Shown here: one piece after another, positions 1-8,370 of the stretch
Position numbering within the stretch: position 1 is the stretch's first letter
How the letters are laid out: the number at the start of each line of letters is the position of its first letter
NCBI GenBank assembly: GCA_019187495.1
Contig: JABAQN010000008.1
Coordinates: 1-40,822, forward strand
Source: Steroidobacteraceae bacterium
GTDB taxonomy: Bacteria > Pseudomonadota > Gammaproteobacteria > Steroidobacterales > Steroidobacteraceae
Direction: 5' to 3'
DNA length: 40,822 bases
Program-made: the position numbers and the translations under genes
The notes under the pieces: model-generated
What the model was told of the DNA's origin: nothing
What the model saw: the letters and a program-made list of their open reading frames with translations, nothing else
Database searches by the model: none

Positions 1-13
1 GCTCTTCCGATCT
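1..13. other. Illumina adapter remnant
   Basis: The first 13 bases, GCTCTTCCGATCT, are identical to the 3' end of the standard Illumina sequencing adapter as I know it. This is probably untrimmed adapter at the end of an assembled contig and not genome. Only bases 14-24 separate it from the first start codon, so nothing can be said about the promoter or the upstream neighbour. Confidence 0.8.
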
Positions 14-24
14 CGCGCTGCGTC

Positions 25-495
25 ATGCGGGTGTGCATCTACGCCGTCGGCACCCGCATGCCGGCCTGGGTCGACGCGGGCTGTGACACGTACCTGAAGC
101 GCCTGCGCGGCGCGTTTCGCGTCGAACTCGTCGAACTCGCGCCGGGCGCGCGATCGGCGAACGCGCCAGTCGGGCGCGCCGTGCAGGAGGAAGGCGCGCG
201 GCTGCTCGCCCGACTCGGCAAGGACGACCACGTGGTCGCGCTCGATGAGCGCGGCAAGGCGTTCACGAGCCTCGAGCTCGCCGACTGGCTCGGCGAGCGA
301 TTGCGGGAAGGGCACGATCTGTCGTTCCTGATCGGCGGCCCCGACGGCTTTGCCCCGGCGGTGCGCGCCCGCGCGCGCCTCACCTGGTCGCTGTCGCGCC
401 TGACGCTGCCGCACGGGCTCGCACGCGTGCTGCTCGCCGAGCAGCTCTATCGTGCCCACACGGTGCTCGCGGGGCACCCCTACCATCGCGCATGA
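25..495 (+). CDS. rlmH: 23S rRNA (pseudouridine-1915-N3) methyltransferase RlmH
   Basis: RlmH is a SPOUT-class enzyme that methylates N3 of pseudouridine 1915 in helix 69 of 23S rRNA, using SAM and acting on assembled 70S ribosomes. The 156-residue product has the usual family length. It shows the N-terminal AVGTRMPAWV block, the glycine-rich loop LIGGPDGF (about residues 101-108) and the C-terminal LTLPHGLARVLLAEQLYRA block that forms the SPOUT knot and SAM site. The start fits the family N-terminus. It overlaps maf by 4 nt, so it is the first visible gene of a translationally coupled operon. Upstream sequence is lost to the contig end. Confidence 0.95.
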   Translation: MRVCIYAVGTRMPAWVDAGCDTYLKRLRGAFRVELVELAPGARSANAPVGRAVQEEGARLLARLGKDDHVVALDERGKAFTSLELADWLGERLREGHDLSFLIGGPDGFAPAVRARARLTWSLSRLTLPHGLARVLLAEQLYRAHTVLAGHPYHRA

Positions 496-1103
496 CCGCC
501 GCCGTGCTCTGCCTCGCATCCGCGTCGCCGCGCAGGCGCGAGCTGCTGGCGCAGATCGGCGTGCCGCACCTCGTGCTCGCGGCGGACGTCGACGAGACGC
601 GCCGCGAGGGCGAGGATCCGGCGCAGTATGCGGCGCGCGTCGCGCGCGCGAAGGCCGAGGCCGTCTGGGCGCAGCCTGCGCGGCGACAATGGCTGCCCGT
701 GCTCGCCGCCGATACGACCGTCGTACTGGACGGTGAACTCCTCGGGAAGCCATCGACCCGCGACGAGGGAGTCGCGATGCTGCTCGCGCTCGCGGGACGC
801 GCGCACGAAGTCGTCACGGCGATCGCGCTGCTCGACGGCAGCGAGGGTGCTCCCACGCTGCGTCGGCGCGTGGTGCGCTCCGTGGTGAGCTTCAGGGCGA
901 TCGGAAGAGCGGAGGCGCAGCGCTACTGGCACACCGGCGAACCCCGCGACAAGGCGGGCGGCTATGCGGTGCAGGGGCTCGGCGCGGTATTCGTCGCCAG
1001 CCTCACGGGCAGCTATTCTGGCGTCATGGGCCTGCCGCTTTTCGAGACCGCCGAACTCCTCGCCGAAGCCGGTGTGCCGCGCTGGGCCGGCGCCGCGCCA
1101 TGA
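492..1103 (+). CDS. maf: Maf/YhdE nucleoside triphosphate pyrophosphatase
   Basis: Maf proteins hydrolyse non-canonical or selected nucleoside triphosphates (dTTP/UTP in the YhdE branch) to monophosphates and are linked to cell-division arrest and nucleotide-pool cleaning. The 203-residue protein begins with the phosphate-binding SASPRRRELL motif. It carries the catalytic ADTTVVLDG segment (about residues 73-81) and the conserved GEPRDKAGGYAVQGLG block. It overlaps rlmH by 4 nt upstream and rng by 4 nt downstream, the same order (yhdE-rng) as in E. coli. Assignment to the YhdE rather than the YceF branch rests mainly on this position. Confidence 0.93.
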   Translation: MTAAVLCLASASPRRRELLAQIGVPHLVLAADVDETRREGEDPAQYAARVARAKAEAVWAQPARRQWLPVLAADTTVVLDGELLGKPSTRDEGVAMLLALAGRAHEVVTAIALLDGSEGAPTLRRRVVRSVVSFRAIGRAEAQRYWHTGEPRDKAGGYAVQGLGAVFVASLTGSYSGVMGLPLFETAELLAEAGVPRWAGAAP

Positions 1104-2569
1104 GCACCGAAATCCTGATCAACGGCGGGCTGCGCGAGACGCGCGCGGCGATCGTCGAAAACGGCTCGCTGCAGGAAGTGCACATCGAACGCGCGAGCCG
1201 CCGCGGCCTCGTCGGCAACGTCTACAAGGGTCGCGTCACCCGTGTGCTGCCCGGCATGCAGGCGGCGTTCATCGATGCGGGCCTCGAGCGCGCGGCGTTC
1301 CTGCACGTCGACGACATCGCGGTGACACGCCCCGATTCGACGATGGTGGGTCTGCCGAAAATCGAGGACATCCGCAGGCTCGTGAACCAGGGCGACGAGC
1401 TGCTCGTGCAGATCGTCAAGGATCCGCTCGGCACCAAGGGCGCGCGGCTCACGACGTTCCTGTCGCTGCCCTCGCGTTTCCTCGTCTACATGCCGCGCAG
1501 CGATGGCGTGGGTGTTTCGGCGCGCATCGAGGACGAGGCCGAGCGCCAGCGGCTGCGCGGGCTGCTGGCGGAACTGCCGGCCCCTTCGCAGGGCGGAGGC
1601 TTCATCCTGCGCACGGCGGCGGCCGGTGCGACCCGCGACGCGCTGCGCGCCGACATGCTCTATCTCGATCGCCTGTGGGCCCATGTGCGCGAGCGCGCAC
1701 TGACCGCCGCGGCGGGCGAGCTCGTGCACGAGGACCTGCCACTGCCGACCCGGATCCTGCGCGATGAGCTCGGGCGCGACATCGAGCGCGTGCTGGTCGA
1801 TGCCACGGCGGCGCACGCGCAGATGCTGGAGTTCGCGCGCGCCTTCATGCCGGAGGCCGTCGGGCGCATCGAGCTCTATGCGGGCCAGCGGCCGATCTTC
1901 GACCTGCACGGCATCGAAGACGAGATTGCGCGCGCCCTCGGGCGCAAGGTCGACCTGAAGTCCGGCGGGCATGTGGTCATCGACCAGACCGAATCGATGA
2001 CCACGATCGACGTCAACACGGGCGCCTACGTCGGCCATCGCAACCTCGAGGAGACGATTTTCCGCACCAACCTCGAGGCGGCCGTCGCGATCGCGCGGCA
2101 GCTGCGGCTGCGCAACCTCGGCGGAATCATCATCATCGACTTCATCGACATGCAGGACGAGTCGCACCGCCGCCAGGTGCTCGAGGCGCTGTCGCGCAGC
2201 CTCGCCGCCGACCGCGTGCAGACGCACATCGCGAGCCTCTCGCCGCTCGGCCTCGTCGAGATGACCCGCAAGCGCACGCGCGAGAGCCTCGAGCACCTGT
2301 TGTGCGAGGCGTGCCCGACCTGCGAGGGCCGCGGCTTCGTGCGCACCGCCGAGACCGTGTGCCTCGAGATCCTGCGCGAGATCCTGCGCCAGGTGCGCCA
2401 GTTCGGCAGCCGCGAACTCGTGATCCTCGCGCATCGCGACGTGATCGACCGGCTGCTCGATGAGGAGGCGCCGGCGCTGTCCGAACTCGAAGCGGCGAAC
2501 GGCAAGGCGATCCGGCTGCAGGTCGAGCCGTTCTACGGCGTCGAGCAATACGACGTGGTGCTGACATGA
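1100..2569 (+). CDS. rng: Ribonuclease G
   Basis: RNase G is an endoribonuclease that matures the 5' end of 16S rRNA and cleaves AU-rich single-stranded RNA. At 489 residues it matches E. coli RNase G, and it lacks the long C-terminal scaffold of RNase E. The N-terminal S1-like region includes GNVYKGRVTRVLPGMQAAF. The DNase I-like catalytic core includes IDVNTGAYVG and IIIIDFID with the metal-binding aspartates. A CPTCEGRG segment near residue 410 forms the zinc link. It overlaps maf by 4 nt and the nitrilase gene by 4 nt. Confidence 0.95.
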   Translation: MSTEILINGGLRETRAAIVENGSLQEVHIERASRRGLVGNVYKGRVTRVLPGMQAAFIDAGLERAAFLHVDDIAVTRPDSTMVGLPKIEDIRRLVNQGDELLVQIVKDPLGTKGARLTTFLSLPSRFLVYMPRSDGVGVSARIEDEAERQRLRGLLAELPAPSQGGGFILRTAAAGATRDALRADMLYLDRLWAHVRERALTAAAGELVHEDLPLPTRILRDELGRDIERVLVDATAAHAQMLEFARAFMPEAVGRIELYAGQRPIFDLHGIEDEIARALGRKVDLKSGGHVVIDQTESMTTIDVNTGAYVGHRNLEETIFRTNLEAAVAIARQLRLRNLGGIIIIDFIDMQDESHRRQVLEALSRSLAADRVQTHIASLSPLGLVEMTRKRTRESLEHLLCEACPTCEGRGFVRTAETVCLEILREILRQVRQFGSRELVILAHRDVIDRLLDEEAPALSELEAANGKAIRLQVEPFYGVEQYDVVLT

Positions 2570-3384
2570 GCGGCGCACGCGTCGCCGCGATCCAGATGAC
2601 GACGTCCGCCGATGTCGCGGACAATCTCGCGCAGGCGGGCAGGTTGCTCGCGGAAGCGGCGGAGCGCGGCGCCGTGGTCGCCGCGCTGCCCGAGAATTTC
2701 GCGTTCATGGGCCTGCACGATGCCGACAAGCGCGCGGTGGCCGAGGCCGACGGCGCGGGCCCGATCCAGGATTTCCTCGTGCAGGCCGCGCGGCGGCACC
2801 GGATGATGGTGATCGGCGGCACGATGCCGCTGCGCATCGAGGGCGGCGACGGCCGCGTCGCGGCGGCGAGCCTCGTATTCGATGCGGATGGAAACCGCGT
2901 CGCGCGCTACGACAAGATCCATCTGTTCGATGTCGACCTGCCGGACGTCGCCGAGACCTACCGCGAATCCGCCCATGTCGCGCCGGGCGCGCGGCCGCAG
3001 CTGATCGATACGCCGGCGGGCCGGCTCGGCATGGCCGTGTGCTACGATGTCCGCTTCCCCGAGCTCTTTCGCCACCTCTGCGCGGCCGGCGCGGAATGGT
3101 TCGTGCTGCCGTCGGCGTTCACGGCGCCGACCGGTGAAGCGCACTGGGAAACGCTGCTGCGGGCGCGGGCGATCGAGAATCTCGCGTTCGTGGTCGCGCC
3201 GGCGCAGTCGGGGCGCCACGCGAACGGCCGTTTGACACATGGCGATACAATGATCGTCGATTACTGGGGACACGTCCTCGCGCGCCGGGTCGACGGCCCG
3301 GGCCCGGTGGTCGCGGAATTCGATCGGACTGCGCAGGCCGGCGCGCGCGCGCATTTCCCGGCGCTGCGGCACCGAAGGCTTTGA
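2566..3384 (+). CDS. Carbon-nitrogen hydrolase (Nit1-like, probable deaminated glutathione amidase)
   Basis: This is a nitrilase-superfamily amidase of 272 residues. The Glu-Lys-Cys triad is visible: glutamate in LPENFAFMG, lysine in RYDKIHLFD and nucleophilic cysteine in AVCYDVRFPELFR. The segment around DVDLPDVAETYRES resembles the Nit1/YbeM group, which hydrolyses deaminated glutathione, a by-product of transaminases. That substrate is inferred from the subfamily, not shown. The gene overlaps rng by 4 nt and is followed 16 nt later by tldD. A nitrilase-family gene between rng and tldD sits where E. coli has the large yhdP gene. Confidence 0.85.
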   Translation: MSGARVAAIQMTTSADVADNLAQAGRLLAEAAERGAVVAALPENFAFMGLHDADKRAVAEADGAGPIQDFLVQAARRHRMMVIGGTMPLRIEGGDGRVAAASLVFDADGNRVARYDKIHLFDVDLPDVAETYRESAHVAPGARPQLIDTPAGRLGMAVCYDVRFPELFRHLCAAGAEWFVLPSAFTAPTGEAHWETLLRARAIENLAFVVAPAQSGRHANGRLTHGDTMIVDYWGHVLARRVDGPGPVVAEFDRTAQAGARAHFPALRHRRL

Positions 3385-3400
3385 GGATGGTCGAACGAAC

Positions 3401-4849
3401 ATGACCGATGCCGCTGATTCCCTGTCCATCGCGCGTGAGCTGATCCTGGCGCCCGGCGGCCTCGATGTCGCGCGCGTCGATCGTGTGCTCGGCGAGGTGA
3501 TGGGGCACGCCGTGGATGCCGCCGACGTCTATTTCCAGCTCGCGCGCGAGGAGTCCTGGGCGCTCGAAGACGGCATCGTCAAGGAAGGCGGTGCGAGCAT
3601 CGAGCAGGGCGTCGGCGTGCGCGCGCTCGCCGGCGAGAAAACGGGCTTTGCGTACTCCGACGAGGTCGTGCTGCCCGCGCTCGAGGAAGCCGGCCGCGCG
3701 GCCCGCGCGATCGCGGCGAGCGGGGCGCAGCATTCGCTTGCCGTGATGCGCCCGGCCGCGGGGCACAGCCTGTATCTCCCGGTCGACCCCGGGGTTTCGC
3801 TGACCGACCACGACAAGGTCGGCTGGCTCGAGCGGGTGGATCGCGAGACCCGCGCGTACGATCCGCGCATCGTGCAGGTGATGGCGAGCGTCGCGTCCGT
3901 CTACGAAGTCGTGATGGTCGCGACGAGCGAGGGCACCCTCGCCGCCGACATCCGTCCGCTCGTGCGCTTCAACGTGTCGGTGATCGCCGAGCAGAACGGC
4001 CGGCGCGAGCAGGGCTACGCGGGTTCGGGCGGCCGCTTTTCGCTCGCTGAACTGGTCGCGGACGACCGGCCGCTCGTGCTCGCACGCGAGGCGGCGCGCC
4101 AGGCGCTCGTGAACCTGGAAGCGGTGCCGGCGCCGGCGGGCAGCATGACCGTCGTGCTCGGCCCGGGTTGGCCCGGCATCCTGCTGCACGAGGCGATCGG
4201 CCATGGGCTCGAGGGCGATTTCAATCGCAAGGGCACGTCGGCCTTCACCAACCGCATCGGCGAGCGCGTCGCCTCGCCGGGCGTCACCGTGGTCGACGAC
4301 GGCACGCTCGCGCGTCGCCGGGGCTCGCTCAACATCGACGACGAGGGCACGCCCACGCAATGCACCACGCTGATCGAAGACGGCGTGCTGAAGGGCTATC
4401 TGCAGGACAAGCTGAATGCGCGCCTGATGGGCACGCGCTCGACGGGCAACGGCCGCCGCGAGTCGTTCGCGCACATGACCCTGCCGCGCATGACGAACAC
4501 CTACATGCGCCCCGGGCCACACGCGCCGGAGGAAATCATCCGCTCGGTACAGAAGGGCATTTACGCCGTGAACTTCGGCGGCGGGCAGGTCGATATCACC
4601 TCGGGCAAGTTCGTGTTCTCGGCGAGCGAGGCGTACCTGATCGAAAACGGCCGGGTCGGTGCACCGATCAAGGGTGCGACGCTGATCGGCAACGGCCCGG
4701 ATGTGCTCACGCGTGTCGCGATGGTCGGCGACGACCTGAAGCTCGACAACGGAGTCGGCACCTGCGGCAAGGATGGCCAGAGCGTGCCTGTCGGCGTCGG
4801 ACAGCCGACGCTGCGGATCGACGGGCTGACGGTGGGCGGTACCGGCTGA
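3401..4849 (+). CDS. tldD: Metalloprotease TldD
   Basis: TldD is the zinc-bearing subunit of the TldD/TldE (PmbA) heterodimeric protease, which degrades unfolded peptides and matures peptides such as microcin B17 in E. coli. The 482-residue length matches the family. The HEAIGH zinc motif is at residues 263-268, and the conserved CGKDGQSVPVG segment lies near the C-terminus. It ends the plus-strand operon that begins with rlmH and starts 16 nt after the nitrilase gene. Its partner pmbA lies at 8917-10272, so both subunits are in this window. A 34-bp-arm palindrome follows 5 nt after the stop. Confidence 0.95.
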   Translation: MTDAADSLSIARELILAPGGLDVARVDRVLGEVMGHAVDAADVYFQLAREESWALEDGIVKEGGASIEQGVGVRALAGEKTGFAYSDEVVLPALEEAGRAARAIAASGAQHSLAVMRPAAGHSLYLPVDPGVSLTDHDKVGWLERVDRETRAYDPRIVQVMASVASVYEVVMVATSEGTLAADIRPLVRFNVSVIAEQNGRREQGYAGSGGRFSLAELVADDRPLVLAREAARQALVNLEAVPAPAGSMTVVLGPGWPGILLHEAIGHGLEGDFNRKGTSAFTNRIGERVASPGVTVVDDGTLARRRGSLNIDDEGTPTQCTTLIEDGVLKGYLQDKLNARLMGTRSTGNGRRESFAHMTLPRMTNTYMRPGPHAPEEIIRSVQKGIYAVNFGGGQVDITSGKFVFSASEAYLIENGRVGAPIKGATLIGNGPDVLTRVAMVGDDLKLDNGVGTCGKDGQSVPVGVGQPTLRIDGLTVGGTG

Positions 4850-4854
4850 GGAAA

Positions 4855-4926
4855 TGGTGCCGGGCTTTCGGTTGTTCGGTTATTTGGGCGCACCCAAATA
4901 ACCGAACAACCGAAAGCCCGGCACCA
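4855..4926. repeat. Palindromic repeat element, copy 1
   Basis: Two perfectly complementary 34-nt arms (4855-4888 and 4893-4926) flank a 4-nt spacer. Each arm starts TGGTGCCGGGCTTTCGGTTG. The first 31 nt of the arm are identical to the arm of copy 2 at 20601-20678, and only the centres differ. It lies directly after tldD and could act as a terminator, but there is no T-run. Read on either strand it encodes VPGFRLFGYLGAPK followed by a stop. Confidence 0.95.
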
Positions 4927-5006
4927 ATGCTACCAATGCTTCGACATAACGCCGCCTTTGCGGCGACGTGTGAGGCGGCGCACACCGCGCCATCGGTTCC
5001 GCCGGG

Positions 5007-5012
5007 TACCTT
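5007..5012 (+). promoter_or_regulatory. Putative -10 of a leaderless transcript
   Basis: TACCTT ends 6 nt before the ATG at 5019, with GGGGCC between. This repeats the -10-to-start geometry seen at many genes in this window. No clear -35 is visible. Confidence 0.35.
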
Positions 5013-5018
5013 GGGGCC

Positions 5019-5204
5019 ATGGACAAGGCCACAAACATCGAACCCGGCGCCACCGGGAGCTTCCAGCGCCTGCTGCCGCCCGATCTCGTGCAGGAGGCCG
5101 CGCGGACCCACGCCGGCGCGCACAAGGACATGGAAGTCGCCTGGCAGCCATCCCTGATCGGTCGTTTCCTCGAGCTTTTCGCAGGCCGCGGCACGCGCGG
5201 CTGA
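5019..5204 (+). CDS. Small hypothetical protein, 61 residues
   Basis: I do not recognise this protein. It is hydrophilic with an amphipathic middle (FQRLLPPDLVQEAARTHAG) and an aromatic C-terminal part containing PSLIGRFLELFAGRG. No signal peptide, membrane segment or metal motif is visible. Support for a real gene is the -10-like TACCTT 6 nt upstream of the ATG, the same arrangement as at purE, ispG and pmbA, and its location between the palindrome and another short plus-strand gene. It could also be a chance open frame in GC-rich DNA. Confidence 0.4.
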   Translation: MDKATNIEPGATGSFQRLLPPDLVQEAARTHAGAHKDMEVAWQPSLIGRFLELFAGRGTRG

Positions 5205-5223
5205 CCGCGCACACGCGGCGCGG

Positions 5224-5229
5224 TACGAT
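5224..5229 (+). promoter_or_regulatory. Putative -10 of a leaderless transcript
   Basis: TACGAT ends 6 nt before the GTG start at 5236. No Shine-Dalgarno lies in the 6-nt gap. Confidence 0.4.
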
Positions 5230-5235
5230 CGGGGT

Positions 5236-5484
5236 GTGCACGTCCGCCGCCCCCACATCGCCCAGCCCCTGTACGATCTACTGCCGTGGCTCTATGGCCT
5301 CGGCGGCCTCGCCGTCCTTGCGCTCAGCTACTTCCGGCTGCGCGGCTGGCTGAGCGGCCTCCTCGGGCTCGCCGGGCTGGCCGCGGTGGTCTGGGGGCTC
5401 GCGATCGGGCTGCGCCGGCGCGATTTTCGTGCCATGCGCCACGAGTACGGTGGCGACGGACTGCCGCCCGGCAATCAGGACTGA
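5236..5484 (+). CDS. Small inner-membrane protein, 82 residues, unknown function
   Basis: Two hydrophobic segments (about residues 16-32 and 38-58), separated by a short arginine-containing loop, predict a two-pass membrane hairpin with a charged C-terminal tail. The family is not recognised. A GTG start at 5236 is chosen because a -10-like TACGAT ends 6 nt upstream. Its last 10 nt overlap the 3' end of the convergent ATPase-FHA gene. Such small two-helix proteins are common and poorly annotated in Gammaproteobacteria. Confidence 0.55.
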   Translation: MHVRRPHIAQPLYDLLPWLYGLGGLAVLALSYFRLRGWLSGLLGLAGLAAVVWGLAIGLRRRDFRAMRHEYGGDGLPPGNQD

Positions 5485-6731
5485 GGCACTTCGACCTGGC
5501 CCGTGTCGCCCGGCTGGCGGGTGGCGCGCGCGACCCGATCGTCACGATAAGTGAGCGTGTGCTGGCCGAGGATCACGACGTCGCCGTCGGCGAGCACGTG
5601 CCTTCGCACCCGCTTGCCGCGCACGGCCATCCCGTTCGTGCTGTTGAGATCCTCGATCACGCAGCTCTCCGGCGTGGTGACGATCTGGCAGTGATGGCGG
5701 CTGACGAAGCGGCTGTCGACCTGGATGTCGTTGTCGGACGTGCGACCGATGATCACGCGGCCGAGGCGCAGCGGCATTTCGGCGAGCAGATTGCCCTCGG
5801 TGGCGAGCACGACGTGGGCGAGAATCACGTCGCTGCGCCGCGAACCGGTGGTTTCGAGCCGGCGCTCGCCGCCTGGCGCGCCCGCGATCATCGTGCGCAG
5901 TTCGCGATGCGTGCGTGACGCGTATTCCGTCCACTGCAGCTCTTCGACGGCGCGCAGGATGTCGTCCCGGGAGACCGTGTCTTCGTCCGCGGCGTACGCG
6001 CCCATCATCGCCGTGTCGCACAGCGTGTTGACGAGCCGCGGCGTGCCGCCGGTGTAGCGATAGATCTCCGGAAAGGTATCGGCGGCGAAAATCTCGCGCC
6101 CCCCGGCGCCGGCGACCTCGAGGCGATGCAGCACATAGGCGCGCGTATCTTCCTGCGACAGCGCGGTCAGGTGAAAACGCAGCCGGATGCGCTGCGCGAG
6201 CTGCACGAGCTCGCGCGTGTCGAGCTTGTCGTTGAGCTCGGGCTGGCCGGCGAGGATGATGCGCAGCACCTTCTCGCGGGAAGTCTCGACCCCCGACAGC
6301 AACCGGATCTCCTCGAGCACGCGCAGGCTGAGATTCTGCGCTTCGTCGACGATCAGCAGCACCTTGCGGCCGGCTGCGTATTGCTCGATCAGGAACTGGT
6401 TCAGCGTCGCGAGCAGTTCGGCCTTGCGCATCTTGAACGGCTGGAAGCCGAACTGCACCAGTACCGACTGCAGGAACTCGAGCGCCGAGACCTGCGTCTG
6501 GTTGACCTGCGCCACGACCACATCCTGCTCGAGCTCGCGCAGGAAGGTCTCGATCAGCGTGGTCTTGCCCGAGCCGATCTCCCCGGTGATCACGACGAAG
6601 CCGTCGGTGAACCAGATCGTCGACTCCATGTAGGCCTTGGCCCGGGAGTGGTTACGGCTGAGATACAGGTACTGGGGATCAGGGCTCAGCCGGAAGGGCA
6701 GGTCCTGGAGCTTGAAGAGATCCAGATACAT
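5475..6731 (-). CDS. ExeA/TniB-like AAA ATPase with C-terminal FHA domain
   Basis: The N-terminal two-thirds is an ExeA/MshM-type AAA ATPase. The family opening (FKLQDLPFRLSPDPQYLYLS) is followed by Walker A GEIGSGKTT (residues 50-58), Walker B VLLIVDEAQNL (124-134) and a GGTPRLVNTLCD sensor region (228-239). The C-terminal part (about 318-396) is an FHA domain with the phosphothreonine-binding signature: GR at 329-330, SRHH at 344-347 and NSTNG at 363-367. ExeA-type ATPases usually carry a peptidoglycan-binding domain and help assemble secretion or polysaccharide machinery. Here FHA replaces it, suggesting control by Ser/Thr phosphorylation. The partner is unknown. A -10-like TAAGAT lies 9 nt before the start. 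Confidence 0.85.
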   Translation of the reverse strand: MYLDLFKLQDLPFRLSPDPQYLYLSRNHSRAKAYMESTIWFTDGFVVITGEIGSGKTTLIETFLRELEQDVVVAQVNQTQVSALEFLQSVLVQFGFQPFKMRKAELLATLNQFLIEQYAAGRKVLLIVDEAQNLSLRVLEEIRLLSGVETSREKVLRIILAGQPELNDKLDTRELVQLAQRIRLRFHLTALSQEDTRAYVLHRLEVAGAGGREIFAADTFPEIYRYTGGTPRLVNTLCDTAMMGAYAADEDTVSRDDILRAVEELQWTEYASRTHRELRTMIAGAPGGERRLETTGSRRSDVILAHVVLATEGNLLAEMPLRLGRVIIGRTSDNDIQVDSRFVSRHHCQIVTTPESCVIEDLNSTNGMAVRGKRVRRHVLADGDVVILGQHTLTYRDDRVARATRQPGDTGQVEVPQS

Positions 6732-6740
6732 GGTCGCGCG

Positions 6741-6746
6741 ATCTTA
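6741..6746 (-). promoter_or_regulatory. Putative -10 for the ATPase-FHA gene
   Basis: On the minus strand TAAGAT ends 9 nt before the ATG at 6731. It lies between the purK stop and this gene. No Shine-Dalgarno is seen in the gap. Confidence 0.35.
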
Positions 6747-7865
6747 CGGGAATCGACTCACGCGCGGAAACGACGGGCGCACACCCGGCGCGAGGCGCGG
6801 CAGCAGCGCCCGCACCCGCCGGTCGCGGGCGGCGGCGGTGGCCTCGACCAGCGTGCAATGGCCGACCTTGCGGCCCGGACGGGGCGCTTTACCGTAATCA
6901 TGCCAGTGCAGCCCGGGGGTGCCGAGGGCGGCGGCGCGATCGGGCAGTGCGCCGATCAGGTTCACCATCGCCGCATGGCCGCGGGCCTGGGTCCTGCCGA
7001 GCGGCAAACCGAGGATCGCGCGCAGGTGGTTTTCGAACTGGCTCGTCTCGGCGCCCTCGATCGTCCAGTGCCCGGAGTTGTGCACGCGGGGCGCCATTTC
7101 GTTTGCGACGAGGCGGCCGTCGCGCACGAAGAATTCGATCGTGAGGATCCCCCGATAGCGGAAATGCTCGAGGACGCGCCGCAAGTGGCGCGCGGCGGCG
7201 CGCGCAAGCGACGGCGGACCCCATGGTGCGCGCGTGAGGCGCAGGATGCCGTCGACATGGACATTGCCGTTCAGCGGATAGATCGCGATTTCGCCCCGCG
7301 CACTGCGGGCGCCGATCACCGAGACCTCGGCGTCGAACGGAACGAACTCTTCGTAGATGAGCGGCACGTTGCCGAGCGCCGCGAAAGCGGGATCGAGGTC
7401 GCGGGCACGCCGCACGCGATACTGGCCCTTGCCGTCGTAGCCCAGGCGGCGCGTCTTCAGTACGCCGGGGCCGATGCGGGCGAAGGCACGCGCAAGGTCG
7501 CGCGCGCTGTCGATCGCGGCGTAACGGTTGGTCGGGACGCGCAGCTTTTCGAACAACCGCTTCTCGGTGAGGCGGTCCTGCGAAGCCGCGAGCGCATCGA
7601 GCGGCGGCGCGAAATCCACGCGATCCGCGAGCGCCCGGAGCGGCTCGACGGCGACGTTCTCCCAGTCGAATGTCACGACTTGCGCACCGCGCGCGAGCCG
7701 GCGCAGCAGGCGCCGATCGGTGAAGTCTCCCGTGAGGATCGGCGCGACCTGTCCGCCCGGGGTATCCGCCGCGCGATCGAGGAAGCGGAATTCGAGGCCG
7801 AGCGGATACCCTGCGAGCGCCAGCATGCGCCCGAGCTGGCCGGCCCCGACGATGGCGACGGTCAT
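6744..7865 (-). CDS. purK: N5-carboxyaminoimidazole ribonucleotide synthase PurK
   Basis: PurK is an ATP-grasp enzyme that carboxylates AIR with bicarbonate and ATP to N5-CAIR, step 6a of de novo purine synthesis. The 373-residue protein begins with the nucleotide-fold motif VAIVGAGQLGRMLALAG. It contains the ATP-grasp loop RRLGYDGKGQ (about residues 143-152) and the catalytic segment FFVRDGRLVANEMAPRVHNS. The stretch HWTIEGAETSQFENHLRAI is typical of the family. It starts 13 nt after the purE stop, so purE-purK is an operon in which PurK passes unstable N5-CAIR to PurE. Confidence 0.95.
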   Translation of the reverse strand: MTVAIVGAGQLGRMLALAGYPLGLEFRFLDRAADTPGGQVAPILTGDFTDRRLLRRLARGAQVVTFDWENVAVEPLRALADRVDFAPPLDALAASQDRLTEKRLFEKLRVPTNRYAAIDSARDLARAFARIGPGVLKTRRLGYDGKGQYRVRRARDLDPAFAALGNVPLIYEEFVPFDAEVSVIGARSARGEIAIYPLNGNVHVDGILRLTRAPWGPPSLARAAARHLRRVLEHFRYRGILTIEFFVRDGRLVANEMAPRVHNSGHWTIEGAETSQFENHLRAILGLPLGRTQARGHAAMVNLIGALPDRAAALGTPGLHWHDYGKAPRPGRKVGHCTLVEATAAARDRRVRALLPRLAPGVRPSFPRVSRFP

Positions 7866-7878
7866 CGCGGGGTCGCGA

Positions 7879-8366
<488 letters not shown>

Positions 8367-8370
<4 letters not shown>

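Noticed and set aside
899..910. Second adapter-like 12-mer GATCGGAAGAGC inside maf
   Set aside because: The Maf reading frame and family spacing (FRAIGRAEAQRYW then TGEP) run through it without a gap, so it is natural coding sequence and not a chimeric junction.
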